Of a DNA stretch of 64,000 nt, positions 22,404-31,481 are shown one piece after another. This stretch comes from Arthrobacter sp. NicSoilB8 (lineage in GTDB: Bacteria; Actinomycetota; Actinomycetes; Actinomycetales; Micrococcaceae), in contig NZ_AP024656.1 of the NCBI RefSeq assembly GCF_019977355.1, positions 124,001-188,000 on the forward strand, in the 5' to 3' direction. Positions within the stretch are counted from its first letter, which is position 1, and each line of letters begins with the position of its first letter. The notes under the pieces were generated by a model that saw nothing but the letters and a program-made list of their open reading frames with translations, made no database searches and was not told where the DNA came from. The translations under genes and the position numbers were made by a program.

Positions 22404-22437
22404 TGTGGCCCCCGATTCCTCAGAAGAGGGGGCCACA
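22404..22437 (+). terminator. Hairpin terminator after the permease gene
   Basis: GTGGCCCCC at 22405-22413 pairs with GGGGGCCAC at 22428-22436, extended by one T-A pair, with a 14-nt loop. It starts 25 nt after the stop codon. The T-run is absent, as is common in actinobacteria. Confidence 0.75.
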
Positions 22438-22569
22438 CGTCGTTCGTGCAGGGTCAATTGCGGCCGAGTTCGGTCGCCTGCTTTGCCTCACCCGACCTCC
22501 TTAGACCGAATTGGTTTCGGACGGTTTAGGCCCTCTTCTTACCGTGGCCTCGGCTGATGAGGGAGCTAA

Positions 22570-23058
22570 TTTAGCGTAGTAGATCTGCTCGGATTCAACC
22601 GGGACCTCAACTCGTTCACGCAAACCTACGGCGGTCAGCAGACGGACGCCGCCCTGCTGGCCTTGCCGCAGGTTGGCTTCCTGGCCTATGACGATGAGCG
22701 CATGCTCGGCACCGTCGCTCAGCTGGAAAGAGAGCTGCTCACCGCGGAGGGACTGCTGCTGCGCTACCGCACTGAGACGGGAGTTGACGGATTGGAACCG
22801 GGTGAGCATCCATTCCTCGCGTGTTCATTTTGGCTGGTGGAACAGTACGCCCGCTCGGGCCGCCGGACCGACGCCGGGAACCTGATGGACATGCTGGTGG
22901 GACTCTCCAACGACCTCGGCCTGCTCAGCGAAGAATACTCAATGAAGGACAATCGGATGGCGGGAAACTTTCCCCAAGCCTTCTCCCACCTGACCCTGGT
23001 GCGGGCGGCGGATGCCATGCACGGTGTGGACCGTCTCAGCCTGCAGTTGAAACACTGA
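22570..23058 (+). pseudogene. C-terminal fragment of a GH15 glucoamylase/trehalase-like enzyme
   Basis: The frame opens after a stop at 22567 without a start codon and reads TQTYGGQQTDAALLALPQVG, then LTAEGLLLRYRTE, EEYSMKDNRMAGNFPQAFSH. This is the last quarter of the family-15 glycosidase catalytic barrel. The N-terminal 450 residues are missing, and the left side is unrelated DNA. It is a remnant and unlikely to be active. Confidence 0.75.
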
Positions 23059-23291
23059 CCATCCCTTTCGTCGAGCTCAAGAGTTCTGATGGTTTTCCGG
23101 TACGACCGAGGCGTCGTGACGTTCGCGGCCTGGGTGTCCTGCTGTTCGCGCTGGCGCAGGGATACCTATCGGATCTGGACCAGGGTCTCGGCTGCCCGGG
23201 AGGCAGGCATCGGGGACTGCCTGAGACTTCGGTCCGCGACCTTCGTCAGGGCCGTGTGGTTCGCTCAAGGTCGGGACTCCCTTGCTAGGGC

Positions 23292-23535
23292 TCAGAATGT
23301 TTCGCCGGGCGCATAGTCGTTCAAACTTGAGCGCCGCGGGATGCGAAACTGCGCGATAAGGCTAATGAGTGGGAGGAGGACTGTCGCGTTTCCGTATCCG
23401 ACCATCGTGGGTACGAGGCGGAAGGGAGCGGCGAACTGGCCCGCGATGATGACCGGCAGGCCGAAGGCGATGTACGCGACGACATGAATGGCGGCGAAGA
23501 TTCCTGCCCTCTGCTGGGGGACGGCCAGAGGGCAT
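23292..23535 (-). pseudogene. C-terminal remnant of an MFS transporter
   Basis: The minus-strand frame reads QQRAGIFAAIHVVAYIAFGL then PVIIAGQFAAPFRLV and a last membrane helix, ending at a stop at 23292-23294. These are the last two membrane helices of a drug-exporter-like major facilitator. There is no upstream part on the strand. The 230 bp between this fragment and the GH15 remnant show nothing I can identify. Confidence 0.6.
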
Positions 23536-23649
23536 GATCAGCCGCAGCGATGCGGGGGTCAGATGGCGGCCATCCGGACGGCACTGGACGGCGCCGGGCA
23601 CACGTCACTCCGCGTCATCGCCTACAGTGCCAAGTAGGCCTCGGCGTAC

Positions 23650-24031
23650 CTCGGCGTACTGCGGCCCATTCCGCGAAGCTGTCGACTCCCAGCTCAAGCG
23701 CGATCGTCGTACCTACCAAATGGACGCCGGAAACCGCCGCGAGGCACTTCACGAGCTAAAGTTGGACCTGGCCGAGGGAGCGGACATAGTCATGGCCAGA
23801 CCCGCTACGAGCTGCCTGGACATTGTGGCCGACGAGGCAGCCATGAGCCCTGTGCCCGTTGCCGCGTACCAGGCCTCGGGTGAGTGTGCGGTGATCGAAG
23901 CTGCAGCAGCGAGTGGATGGTAGATCGGCGACCAGCCGTCACCGAATTAGTTCTGAGCAGTCGGCGTGCCGGCGCCAGCAGAGTGCTTACTTACTGGGCA
24001 GCTGAGGTTGCCGGCTGGCTGAAGGAAACCC
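23650..24031 (+). pseudogene. hemB: C-terminal remnant of porphobilinogen synthase (hemB), frameshifted
   Basis: The frame at 23655 gives AYCGPFREAVDS, RRTYQMDAGNRREALHE, ELKLDLAEGADIVMARPA and MSPVPVAAYQASGE, all typical of the final third of HemB. At about 23915 the frame ends (TAG); the homology continues one frame over as RRPAVTELVLSSRRAGAS and VLTYWAAEVAGWL, the normal C-terminus. The N-terminal two thirds with the zinc site are absent. A functional hemB must be elsewhere. Confidence 0.75.
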
Positions 24032-24364
24032 GTGACCGAGCCCCGTATTCATTCAGCAGAAATTCCCATCTAGAGTCGCTGACTCGTACGCACCGCCCTT
24101 GTGTCGTCCCTGTCAACTGCGGCGAGCAGCGCCACGACCTTATTGATGGCGTACAGTCATCGCTGGGAACTTCGGCGCGGATTGCAGGATCTTCCGGTCA
24201 CTAGAACGCCGAGTGCTCTCAGTGCCCCCTCGTAGCACGACCCAGCCTTGGCGCCCCGAGAGATGATGGTCGACGACAAAACGGGAACACGCCTGAATTG
24301 GTCTGGGAAAACACCGAAGAAATGGACCTTAACCCCAAGCCGCATCATCCGTAATGTGGAAGCC

Positions 24365-24868
24365 ATGACGATAACTACGGCACCCGAAAACGAAGTACTC
24401 CTGACAGAACACACACCGCGCCTCGACTGGATGACGGCCGCCCCCGAAGTCTTCAAAGCCATGCTCCGCCTCGACACAGCCGCCAAGAACGGCATCGATC
24501 CCGCCCTACTCAACCTGATCAAAATCCGCGCGTCACAGATCAACCAATGCGCCTTCTGCCTCGACATGCACAGCAAAGACGCCATTGCGACCGGAGAAAC
24601 CGCAGAACGGATCATCCAACTCAACGCCTGGACCGAGTCCAAACACTTCTACACCGCACGAGAAATCGCGGCAATTGAACTGACCGAAGCGGTCACAGTA
24701 CTCACGGACGGCTTCGTCCAAGACGAGGTATACCAGCAGGCCGCCGCCTTGTTCACCGAGACCGAACTCGCCCACCTGATCGCGGCGATCGTGGCCATCA
24801 ACGCATTCAACCGCTTCGGCGTTTCAACCCGCATGGTCCCCGGCCACTACACACCAGGCTCTCACTAA
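24365..24868 (+). CDS. Carboxymuconolactone decarboxylase / AhpD-like protein
   Basis: 167 residues from the ATG at 24365. The AhpD-type active site is present: C62 and C65 with H69 in QINQCAFCLDMHS, preceded by the conserved helix LLNLIKIRASQ. Family members act as peroxidase-linked thiol proteins or decarboxylases in the cytoplasm; this subgroup (single CxxC, about 160 residues) is usually called alkylhydroperoxidase. The longer frame from 24248 adds 39 unlikely residues. It stands alone between pseudogenes and appears intact. Confidence 0.85.
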   Translation: MTITTAPENEVLLTEHTPRLDWMTAAPEVFKAMLRLDTAAKNGIDPALLNLIKIRASQINQCAFCLDMHSKDAIATGETAERIIQLNAWTESKHFYTAREIAAIELTEAVTVLTDGFVQDEVYQQAAALFTETELAHLIAAIVAINAFNRFGVSTRMVPGHYTPGSH

Positions 24869-25027
24869 GTCCAATACCGCTGATCGGGCCGCAACCGGTC
24901 ACCCCAAACGGCCCGATCGGCGCCCGCAGCGTCGTTCAAGCCGACGTCACACACCGCTTCAGGACTCTATCCCAACCTGCTTGGCTTGGGCCCGGGAGCG
25001 AGAGGATATTTCATCTGCCTAGTCAGT

Positions 25028-25686
25028 TGCCTCAGGCATCACCCTGGCTCTTCGTCGTGGACATCGACGGCACCGCACAGCACCCAGACGGGTCCATAAG
25101 CGGCGTCGTCATCTAACAGGTGCGCCGCCTCGACACTGCCGGACACCAGGCGATGCTCGATACCGGCCACCCCTTTGCAGCCACCATGCCGGTGCTCGAG
25201 TGCCTCGGCATCACTCCTCGGTTCCTGGCCTGTTCCAATGGAGCTATTACCCTGCAGCGTGACCCCGGTGCTCCAAGCGGCTGCCCGCGTGAACGGGTGG
25301 AATCTTTCGACCCGACCGACATGCTCCGGTCAATCCGCACGGACTTTGAGAGCGCCCGCTTCGCTGTCGAAGATAATCACGGGCAGTACCGGCACACCGA
25401 ACCGTTCCCCGATGCGCCATTGGCTGGACCGCCTGGCTGGACATCGGAGCTGAGGGCGTTGATTAGTCCACAGCGGCTGAACGAGCGCGATACGAACTGG
25501 GCATCCCTCGGGAACGGGTGATGGCTGTGGCGGACGGACGCAATGACATCGAGCTGCTCAGATGGGTTTCGGAACGCGGCCCGGGGGGTGGCGATGGGCT
25601 ACTCCCCAATCGAAGTGCTGGTTGCTGGCGAAGTCACAGGAACAGTACAGGAAGACTGTCTCGCGCAGGTCCTGACCACACTGTAG
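25028..25686 (+). pseudogene. Broken Cof-type HAD phosphatase gene
   Basis: The beginning reads WLFVVDIDGTAQHPDGSI with the DxDGT nucleophile motif, then a TAA stop at 25114-25116. Homology goes on in frame with a sugar-phosphatase-like middle (PVLECLGITPRFLACSNGAI, RERVESFDP) up to about 25430. A gap follows, then RERVMAVADGRNDIELLRWV with the GDxxND-like motif, and after one more frameshift RGVAMGYSPIEVLVAGEVTG to the stop at 25686. At least one stop, one deletion and one frameshift make it nonfunctional. Confidence 0.8.
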
Positions 25687-25725
25687 TCCCGAAGTCGGGG
25701 CCACCATATTTCAAGGAGAATCACC

Positions 25726-26280
25726 ATGACTGAGACCCAAACAATTGCCGGCTACAAGGCTGGCACCTGGACCGTTGACCGCTCGCACTCAGAGGTCTCC
25801 TTCAGTGTTCGCCACCTTATGATCAGCAAGGTAAATGGCAAGTTCGAACAGTTCTCCGCCACCTTCGTCACTGGCCAAAGCATCCAGGACTCGTCCGTCG
25901 AAGCCACCGCTGAAGTCGCGTCCATCAACACGAACGAACCGAACCGAGACGCCCATCTGCGCGCCGGCGACTTTTTCGAGGCAGACACTCATCCCCAGAT
26001 TCACTTCAAGAGTACGTCCGTTCGCGTCGCCGGAGGCGCCCTGTTTGTAGACGGCGAGCTCACGATTAAGGGCGTAACCCGGACCACTACATTCGACCTG
26101 GAAATTGGCGGTTTCGGCAGCGACCCGTACGGCAATTACAGAGCTGGCATAGTCGCGACGACGACTATCGACCGCACTGACTTTGGACTGGCCTATAACG
26201 CCGCGCTTGAGACAGGCGGCGTTCTGATCGGAGAGAAAGTCACAATCACCATTGATCTGCAGGCGGTATACACGGGCTGA
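25726..26280 (+). CDS. YceI-family lipid-binding-fold protein
   Basis: 184 residues, beginning GTWTVDRSHSEVSFSVRHLM and carrying ELTIKGVTRTTTFDLEI and the C-terminal IDRTDFGLAYN, the standard YceI lipocalin-like barrel that binds isoprenoid-type lipids. There is no signal peptide, as usual for the actinobacterial branch. AAGGAG lies 8 nt before the ATG. The gene is intact between a pseudogene and a very strong hairpin. Confidence 0.92.
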   Translation: MTETQTIAGYKAGTWTVDRSHSEVSFSVRHLMISKVNGKFEQFSATFVTGQSIQDSSVEATAEVASINTNEPNRDAHLRAGDFFEADTHPQIHFKSTSVRVAGGALFVDGELTIKGVTRTTTFDLEIGGFGSDPYGNYRAGIVATTTIDRTDFGLAYNAALETGGVLIGEKVTITIDLQAVYTG

Positions 26281-26346
26281 GAAAACAGCCGCCAGGGAGT
26301 GCCAAAGACCGTGAGCATTTGTTGAAGCGCTCGATCCTGAACAAGT

Positions 26347-26399
26347 AGGAGCAGGGGTCTCGTGGGTATTCGTCCTATACCCACGAGACCCCTGCTCCT
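26347..26399. terminator. 23-bp perfect hairpin
   Basis: Bases 26347-26369 pair without mismatch with 26377-26399 around a 7-nt loop (TCGTCCT). No T-run follows on either strand. It lies about 65 nt after the YceI stop and could act as a bidirectional terminator. Confidence 0.65.
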
Positions 26400-27111
26400 G
26401 CGCATCTGGTCGGCATCACGAAACAGGCCCCAGCGGTCAGTCGTTCCGACATGCACGGCCTACGACTTCAAGGACGGCGCCGTGGCTCGATTTGTCGATC
26501 ATCGGCACGTCGCGTGATTTCGCCGCCGCTCCTGAGCACCCGCGCCATACAGGGGTTAGTCCCCCGTCGCTTTCCGGAGCGTCCCGCTGCGCTGCAACGA
26601 TGAATCCTTCGCCGGGGAGTGCCTGTTGAGCGGCTGGGGGGGCAGTTTGTCATTGCCGTATGCGGCTACCGCCATGGGCGAGCTGGAGCAAGGCTATATC
26701 TGATGCTGCCATCATTTGGTGCCACGGAGGAGGCCAATGTTTTCGTTGTGATGCTCACGGCGGAGGGTATCGCCGAACATAACGTCTTCGGCAATGTCGG
26801 TCCGGTGATGATGCTCGTCTGTCGTATCGGCTAGCGTGTCAGCGTCGCTGTCGCGCCGTGGTGGGAGAAAGTGGTCATCGCCTCGCGTTGTCTCTGGGGG
26901 GTGGAGCTTGTCCGGGCAGATTATTGAGGTGTCTGCCTCGGTCGTCGCCGGTTTCTTCTTGGTGCTGTTGGTGAGCCTGTCGGCTAGCGTGGCGCGGAGG
27001 GCTTCCACGGATTGTTGCCTTGGAGCACGAGTGTTAGATTCCTTGAAGTTTCCCTGTCCTCCCCGCGGCAGACACCAGATAGCCCGGTCGAGGTGTCAGG
27101 AGAAACAGTCA
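26400..27111. other. Gene-poor stretch before the IS110 transposase
   Basis: About 700 bp with short open frames on both strands but no protein I can recognise and no codon bias like the neighbours. The last ~100 bp before 27112 should include the left end of the IS110-type element and possibly its guide-RNA region. Confidence 0.4.
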
Positions 27112-28231
27112 TGGATATCGTGCACGAACGGGCCGCGGGAATGGATATTTCCAAGCGCGACGCGAAGGTCTGTCTCCGGTTGCCCGGGCAGCGGGCCGGA
27201 ACCTATACCTCCACGGTGACCACCTGGGGTGCGACCACCGGGCAGATTCTGCAGCTGCGGGACGTCCTGGAATGCGAGCACGTCACCACGGTCGTGATGG
27301 AAGCGACCCGTGATTACTGGAAACCCTTCTTCTATCTCCTCGAAGAGGCGCTGCCGGTGATGCTGGTCAATGCCAAGGCCGCACGGAACATCCCGGGCCG
27401 CAAAACCGATGTCTCCGACGCGGGCTGGCTGGCCCAGCTAGGCGCACACGGCCTGCTTCGCGGTTCCTTTGTCCCGCCGGAGCCGATCCGTGAACTGCGG
27501 GACCTGACCCGGGCCCGGTCGATCGCCACCCGTGACCGGACCCGGGAGATCCAGCGCCTGGAGAAGTTCCTGGAAGGCTCCGGGATCAAGCTCTCCTCCG
27601 TGGTCTCGGACCTGACCGGGGTCTCGTCCCGGGCCATGCTCGAAGCCCTCGTCAACGGCGAACGCAACACGGAAGTCCTCGCCGGCCTGGCCAGGGAACC
27701 CTGCGCTCCCAAATCCCCGAACTCGTCGACGCGCTCACCGGCCGGTTCAAGGAACACCACGCGTTCATGGCCCGGCTGCACCTGGACCAGATCGACGCCC
27801 AGACCCGCATCATCGACGCGCTCACCGCGCGGATCGAGGAGGCGAGGGAACCCTTTCGTGCCGCCAGGGAATTCCTGGCCACCATCCCCGGAGTCTCCCT
27901 CAAAATCGCCGAAGTGATCATCGCCGAAACCGGTGCCGATATGGCCCGTTTCGAAACCCCCGGACGGCTCGCGTCCTGGACCGGAGTCTGTCCAGGCTCC
28001 AACGAATCCGCCGGCCGGATCAAATCCGCGCACATCCTGCCCGGCAACAAATACCTCAAAGCCGCCCTGGGCACCGCGGCCTGGCACCTGCTCGCCGACG
28101 GCGAATGCTACGCCGACCCCGGCGCCGACCACTTCACCCGGCTGGACCCCATCAAAGCCAAAAACAGCGCCATCAGCAAGCTCAAAAGCCTCGGATTCGA
28201 CGTCACCATCACCCCGGCCACCGCAGCCTAA
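27112..28231 (+). pseudogene. IS110-family transposase with one frameshift
   Basis: From the ATG at 27112 the RuvC-like N-terminal half is visible: D in AAGMDISKRDAKVCL, E in VVMEATRDYWKP, and D in RKTDVSDAGWLAQL. At about 27706 the frame is lost after LAREP; one frame over, the protein continues through FMARLHLDQIDAQ to the C-terminal domain with FLATIPGVSLKIAE and the serine-bearing SNESAGRIKSA. The complete protein would be about 372 residues. A single-base change separates the halves, so this is a recently inactivated copy or a base-call error. Confidence 0.88.
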
Positions 28232-28615
28232 CTACCCTTACTTTCGTATTAGATGAAGGTGGGGTCGAAGCCGGAGTGCTCGAAAAGGTGGGTGTCGTAG
28301 TGCCGGTGCAGGGAATGATGTCCAGGCCGGGCGGATGGCCGGGTTCGTCGATGTAGTTCCCGGAAGCGGCGGTGCAGGCTGGATTTGGGGATCGGGAGCC
28401 CGGTGGCGGTGGCAAAGATTTCCGACGCGGCCGGGACAGCGACGCCGGCAGTCCGGATCTAGGTGTCCAGGACATCCGGGGAGTCGACGATCCTCAGCAC
28501 GGAGTGCCTCTCGGGCGGTGTGCCACGCCGTACCTGACCTGCGAGACACCGAACGCGCCGAATTGGGGTGCCCGGCGGTTCCGGGAAAAGTCGATGGTCT
28601 GCAGATGCTTGACCT
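28232..28615. other. Degenerate stretch between IS110 and a truncated ORF
   Basis: No intact gene. The minus strand has proline- and arginine-rich open frames that look like a decayed coding sequence continuing from the truncated ORF upstream (28616-28768), but I cannot name a family. Confidence 0.35.
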
Positions 28616-28768
28616 CTACCAGTGCGTCCGGGAACTGATGTCATGGACCTCGCCATTCCATCCCGACTCGACAAGGGCCATGAAGTCCTTCAATGACAAG
28701 GTGCAGTAGTAATCGACGTAACGTAGGACGTTGCTGCCGCTAGAACCAGTAGCGTCAGGCGTATTCAT
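28616..28768 (-). pseudogene. Truncated ORF with good ribosome-binding site, family unknown
   Basis: Fifty codons from the ATG at 28766-28768, with GGAG eight bases upstream: MNTPDATGSSGSNVLRYVDY and CTLSLKDFMALVESGWNGEV, then a stop at 28616. The sequence looks like the N-terminus of a longer protein that has been cut. A TetR-type operator of the same form as those of the nitrobenzoate genes lies about 150 bp upstream, so it may once have belonged to that regulon. Confidence 0.4.
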
Positions 28769-28917
28769 CTGAGGCTCCGGCTGGCTTCGTTGTCCAACCC
28801 CTCCATGCGTCGCGTGAATAGTCCACGTCCGCGGGATGGCTCCTGGTGCCCTTCAATGTGCTCGTCTCCTCTGGTCTGACGGCGGCTCCGCTGTCTTGAG
28901 AGCCACAATAGTACTCA

Positions 28918-28948
28918 ATTCCGTTACAGTCAATGACTGTAACGGAAT
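28918..28948. promoter_or_regulatory. Perfect 12-7-12 operator (nitrobenzoate regulon type)
   Basis: ATTCCGTTACAG at 28918-28929 and CTGTAACGGAAT at 28937-28948 are perfect inverted arms around TCAATGA; pairing extends further outward. The GTTACAG-N7-CTGTAAC core is shared with the sites at 31337, 31432, 33703 and 33737. Confidence 0.75.
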
Positions 28949-28949
28949 T

Positions 28950-29891
28950 AGTTCTTGAGCCTTATCTGGGTCGCATGCCGGCAGCGAGGGAGGAACCACT
29001 TCGGACCAAACCGTCCGTGCTTGCTGCCCCCGGTCCACCCTGCCCTTAGCGCGTGCTCGACCGGGCACACGGTGGTGCTTCATGCGTCCACGTGGCGGCA
29101 TAGAAGGCTGCAGGCTGCGGACACTTCAAAGCCCAACTGAGGAAAGCGCACATCCGCGTGCACCAACACCGAGCCCCGACGCTGACGCGGCCTGCCCCGA
29201 GTGGGCGGCGTCCAGTGCTAAGTCAGTTTCTGGGCTCGATAGAAGCGGAAATACCGAATGCCACCGCCGCGGGCACCAATCGCGATGTTCCGCATTCCTT
29301 GGCCCGTCTCCGGGGGAAACCAAAACAGCGGAAAAGGCTGACGCCTAGCCCGTCTTCCATCTCGGCCTGGCCTGACCCGACTGCGAAGGCAGAAGCCACC
29401 ATCAGCGGGCTGAACCATCCCGGGCTCGGGACCGGCTGCACCTGAGGTGCTGCCTAGGCGTCAGTCACGTAGAAGCCAGGAAGGCGGAAACACCGTCCTC
29501 TGGGACCCGATGTCCCAGGTGAGGTCGCTGTCGGTGTCATCGCCCGCGATCAGCGTCCAGCCCGAGTCCGGCTCAAGCGGGCGCAATTGAGCCGCGGCGG
29601 GGCTTCCTGCTTGGCACCGCCCTTCAGCTCCGCGGGGCCCATCGAGCGCCCTGATCTCAGCACTGAGATCCCTGGGGTGTCTGCATTGCGGGTCTCCTTT
29701 GCCTAGGATTTTTCAAATGTCGTCCATTCGAACGTGAATTATGGCGCCAAGTGGAAGGCCCGAGGGCGGTTCACATTTAAGACCAGTGCCACCCGGATGA
29801 TTTGTCACCTTCCCGTTCTGGAAGGGCGTCGGAGGACCACTGTTTTTCGGCTTGCCGCAAGGGCACCGATGCGTCGTTCGATGCCCGCCAT
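28950..29891. other. Long stretch without a recognisable gene
   Basis: About 940 bp. All open frames are short and lack homology I can name. Near 29510-29590 the minus strand could encode GWTLIAGDDTDSDLTWDIGS, which might be a fragment of a small globular protein, but there is no start or extension. Confidence 0.4.
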
Positions 29892-30746
29892 TCAGGGCGC
29901 CGTGCGGCCGCGCCCTGAATCCAAGGGTTCCTGTTTCAGGGAACCGGAAGGTGCCCCACTTACGGATGAAAGGCCGGCGGTGAATTGTGTTGAACGTTCG
30001 TCGTCCTCATAGAAGGTGGTGAACTTCTTCACCGCTTCCCGGGACATCGAGAGGCGATTCAGCGGGTGCAGGGGGTCTGCGTATCCCAGGGAGAGCCCGC
30101 AGACGATGATCTGGTCGTCGGGGATACGTAAATGTCTACGAAGGACAGGATGGAAGTCGATAAACGAGGCCTGCGTGCAGGTGTCCAGCCCCGAGGCGCG
30201 CGCAGCCAGCATCAGTGACTGGAGGAAGAGGCCAGCGTCAACGAGGCCGCCTCCGAGGGAACTTCTGCTGACCGTGAGGAACATACCGACGGGGGCGCCG
30301 AAGAAATCGTAATTGCGTCTGTGATGGGCCAGTCTCCCAGCCGTGTCTGCCGCTGTAATCCCAAGCGTTTCGCCGTATAGCCGCTCCCCGAACTCCCGAC
30401 GCCTGGATTTGAAAGGCTCGGCCCAGTCTTCAGGACGGAGCTGGTAGCTGTATTCGTTTTCCGCCGCGCGGCCTTCGTTGTCATGGGCATGTAGCAGCGC
30501 AGCGGTCAGAGCCGACTGCGCTTCACCGATGAGTACGTGAACCTGCCAGGGCTGAGAGTTGGAGTTGCTGGGTGACTTAGCCGCGAGGGCGAGCAGGCGC
30601 TCGACCTCTGGCCTGGGAACAGCGGTGGGAAGGAATGCCCTGACACTGCGCCTGGTGTCTAGTGCCTCTTCCACGCTGACAGAGGGGGCACGTTTCGACG
30701 GTACGAACCGCTTCACCGCTAGTGGGTTTCTCACGAGGTTTTGCAT
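29892..30746 (-). CDS. Nitroreductase-family FMN protein, PnbA-like
   Basis: 284 residues of the NfsB/nitroreductase fold: DTRRSVRAFLPTAVPRPEVE, the FMN-binding KSPSNSNSQPWQVHV, AGLFLQSLMLAARASGLDTC and IIVCGLSLGYADP. These enzymes reduce nitro groups with NAD(P)H to hydroxylamines. It is 26 nt downstream of a PnbB-like hydroxylaminobenzoate lyase gene, in the order known for 4-nitrobenzoate degradation (PnbA/PnbB), which suggests reduction of nitrobenzoate to hydroxylaminobenzoate. The C-terminal 35 residues look less conserved and extend beyond the usual fold. Confidence 0.82.
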   Translation of the reverse strand: MQNLVRNPLAVKRFVPSKRAPSVSVEEALDTRRSVRAFLPTAVPRPEVERLLALAAKSPSNSNSQPWQVHVLIGEAQSALTAALLHAHDNEGRAAENEYSYQLRPEDWAEPFKSRRREFGERLYGETLGITAADTAGRLAHHRRNYDFFGAPVGMFLTVSRSSLGGGLVDAGLFLQSLMLAARASGLDTCTQASFIDFHPVLRRHLRIPDDQIIVCGLSLGYADPLHPLNRLSMSREAVKKFTTFYEDDERSTQFTAGLSSVSGAPSGSLKQEPLDSGRGRTAP

Positions 30747-30772
30747 GACACGTTGGCCTCTTTCTGGAGCGA

Positions 30773-31276
30773 TTATTCCGGAGTGATGTCGTAGGAAATC
30801 CGGCCTGCGGGCAGAAAGAACAGCGCGATGACAGCACCGCCCTTTGATTCAGGGTAGTGATGGCTGCCGGGCCCCGGCGCCGTCCAGCCCGCGCCAGACC
30901 AACCGTTGGGCCCCATCAGCTTCGCCTCCGGATCCAGGGGGACCACGAGGTTCAATTCACCATAGGGGTGCTGATGATACTGGCCACGGAACGGTTCCAC
31001 GCTGTTCATGTAGACGGCCGTGATGCTGAAGTAATTCAGGACTTCGCTGGGCTCAGCGATGCGGCTTCGTCGGTAGTTCGGGCCATCGATTTCGATATTG
31101 GCGGCCCAGCCCTCCCAAACTCCCTGGGTAATCATTCGTGCAAGATCCTCATACAGTTCCGTTCCGGGACCGTAGTTTTCGTTGAGCCACGTCTCGAGTT
31201 CCCCCCCGGCCGTACGGTTCTTGACCTCCATGAGAAAGGGGATGCTTCGATCGATCAGGTTCTGGCTAGCACTCAT
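30773..31276 (-). CDS. 4-Hydroxylaminobenzoate lyase-like protein (PnbB/DUF4863 family)
   Basis: 167 residues with the cupin-like pattern of the DUF4863/PnbB family: TELYEDLARMITQGVWEGWA, YFSITAVYMNSVEPFRGQYH, QHPYGELNLVVPLDPEA and GSHHYPESKGGAVIALFFLP. PnbB converts 4-hydroxylaminobenzoate to 3,4-dihydroxybenzoate (protocatechuate) and ammonia. The family call comes from recognition and from its nitroreductase neighbour. The gene is the first of a two-gene operon whose promoter carries two TetR-type operators in the gap to the divergent tetR gene. Confidence 0.75.
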   Translation of the reverse strand: MSASQNLIDRSIPFLMEVKNRTAGGELETWLNENYGPGTELYEDLARMITQGVWEGWAANIEIDGPNYRRSRIAEPSEVLNYFSITAVYMNSVEPFRGQYHQHPYGELNLVVPLDPEAKLMGPNGWSGAGWTAPGPGSHHYPESKGGAVIALFFLPAGRISYDITPE

Positions 31277-31336
31277 TGTTGGTCTCCTCAGGCTTGAATC
31301 ACACCCACTGTGTGATGTCAGTAACGCTAACCGCTG

Positions 31337-31367
31337 GTTACGTTACAGTCAAGAGCTGTAATGTAAC
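31337..31367. promoter_or_regulatory. TetR-type operator 1 in the pnb-tetR divergent promoter
   Basis: GTTACGTTACAG (31337-31348) and CTGTAATGTAAC (31356-31367) form 12-bp inverted arms with one mismatch and a 7-nt spacer TCAAGAG. It lies about 60-90 nt upstream of the pnbB-like start and would control leftward transcription. Confidence 0.75.
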
Positions 31368-31431
31368 TATGCAGCTTTCCACTTCAAGAGCACAGAAACG
31401 GGTTCCCGACTTGGCTCTCGTCTTCAATGCC

Positions 31432-31462
31432 GTTGTGTTACATTCAACCTATGTAACGTAAC
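31432..31462. promoter_or_regulatory. TetR-type operator 2 in the pnb-tetR divergent promoter
   Basis: GTTGTGTTACAT (31432-31443) and ATGTAACGTAAC (31451-31462) form 12-bp arms with two mismatches around a 7-nt spacer. It ends 19 nt before the tetR ATG, a position fitting autorepression. Confidence 0.7.
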
Positions 31463-31481
31463 TTGCAGAGGGGTGGCAGGA

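Noticed and set aside
27332..28132. 266-codon minus-strand frame over the IS110 transposase
   Set aside because: Antisense shadow of the transposase gene.
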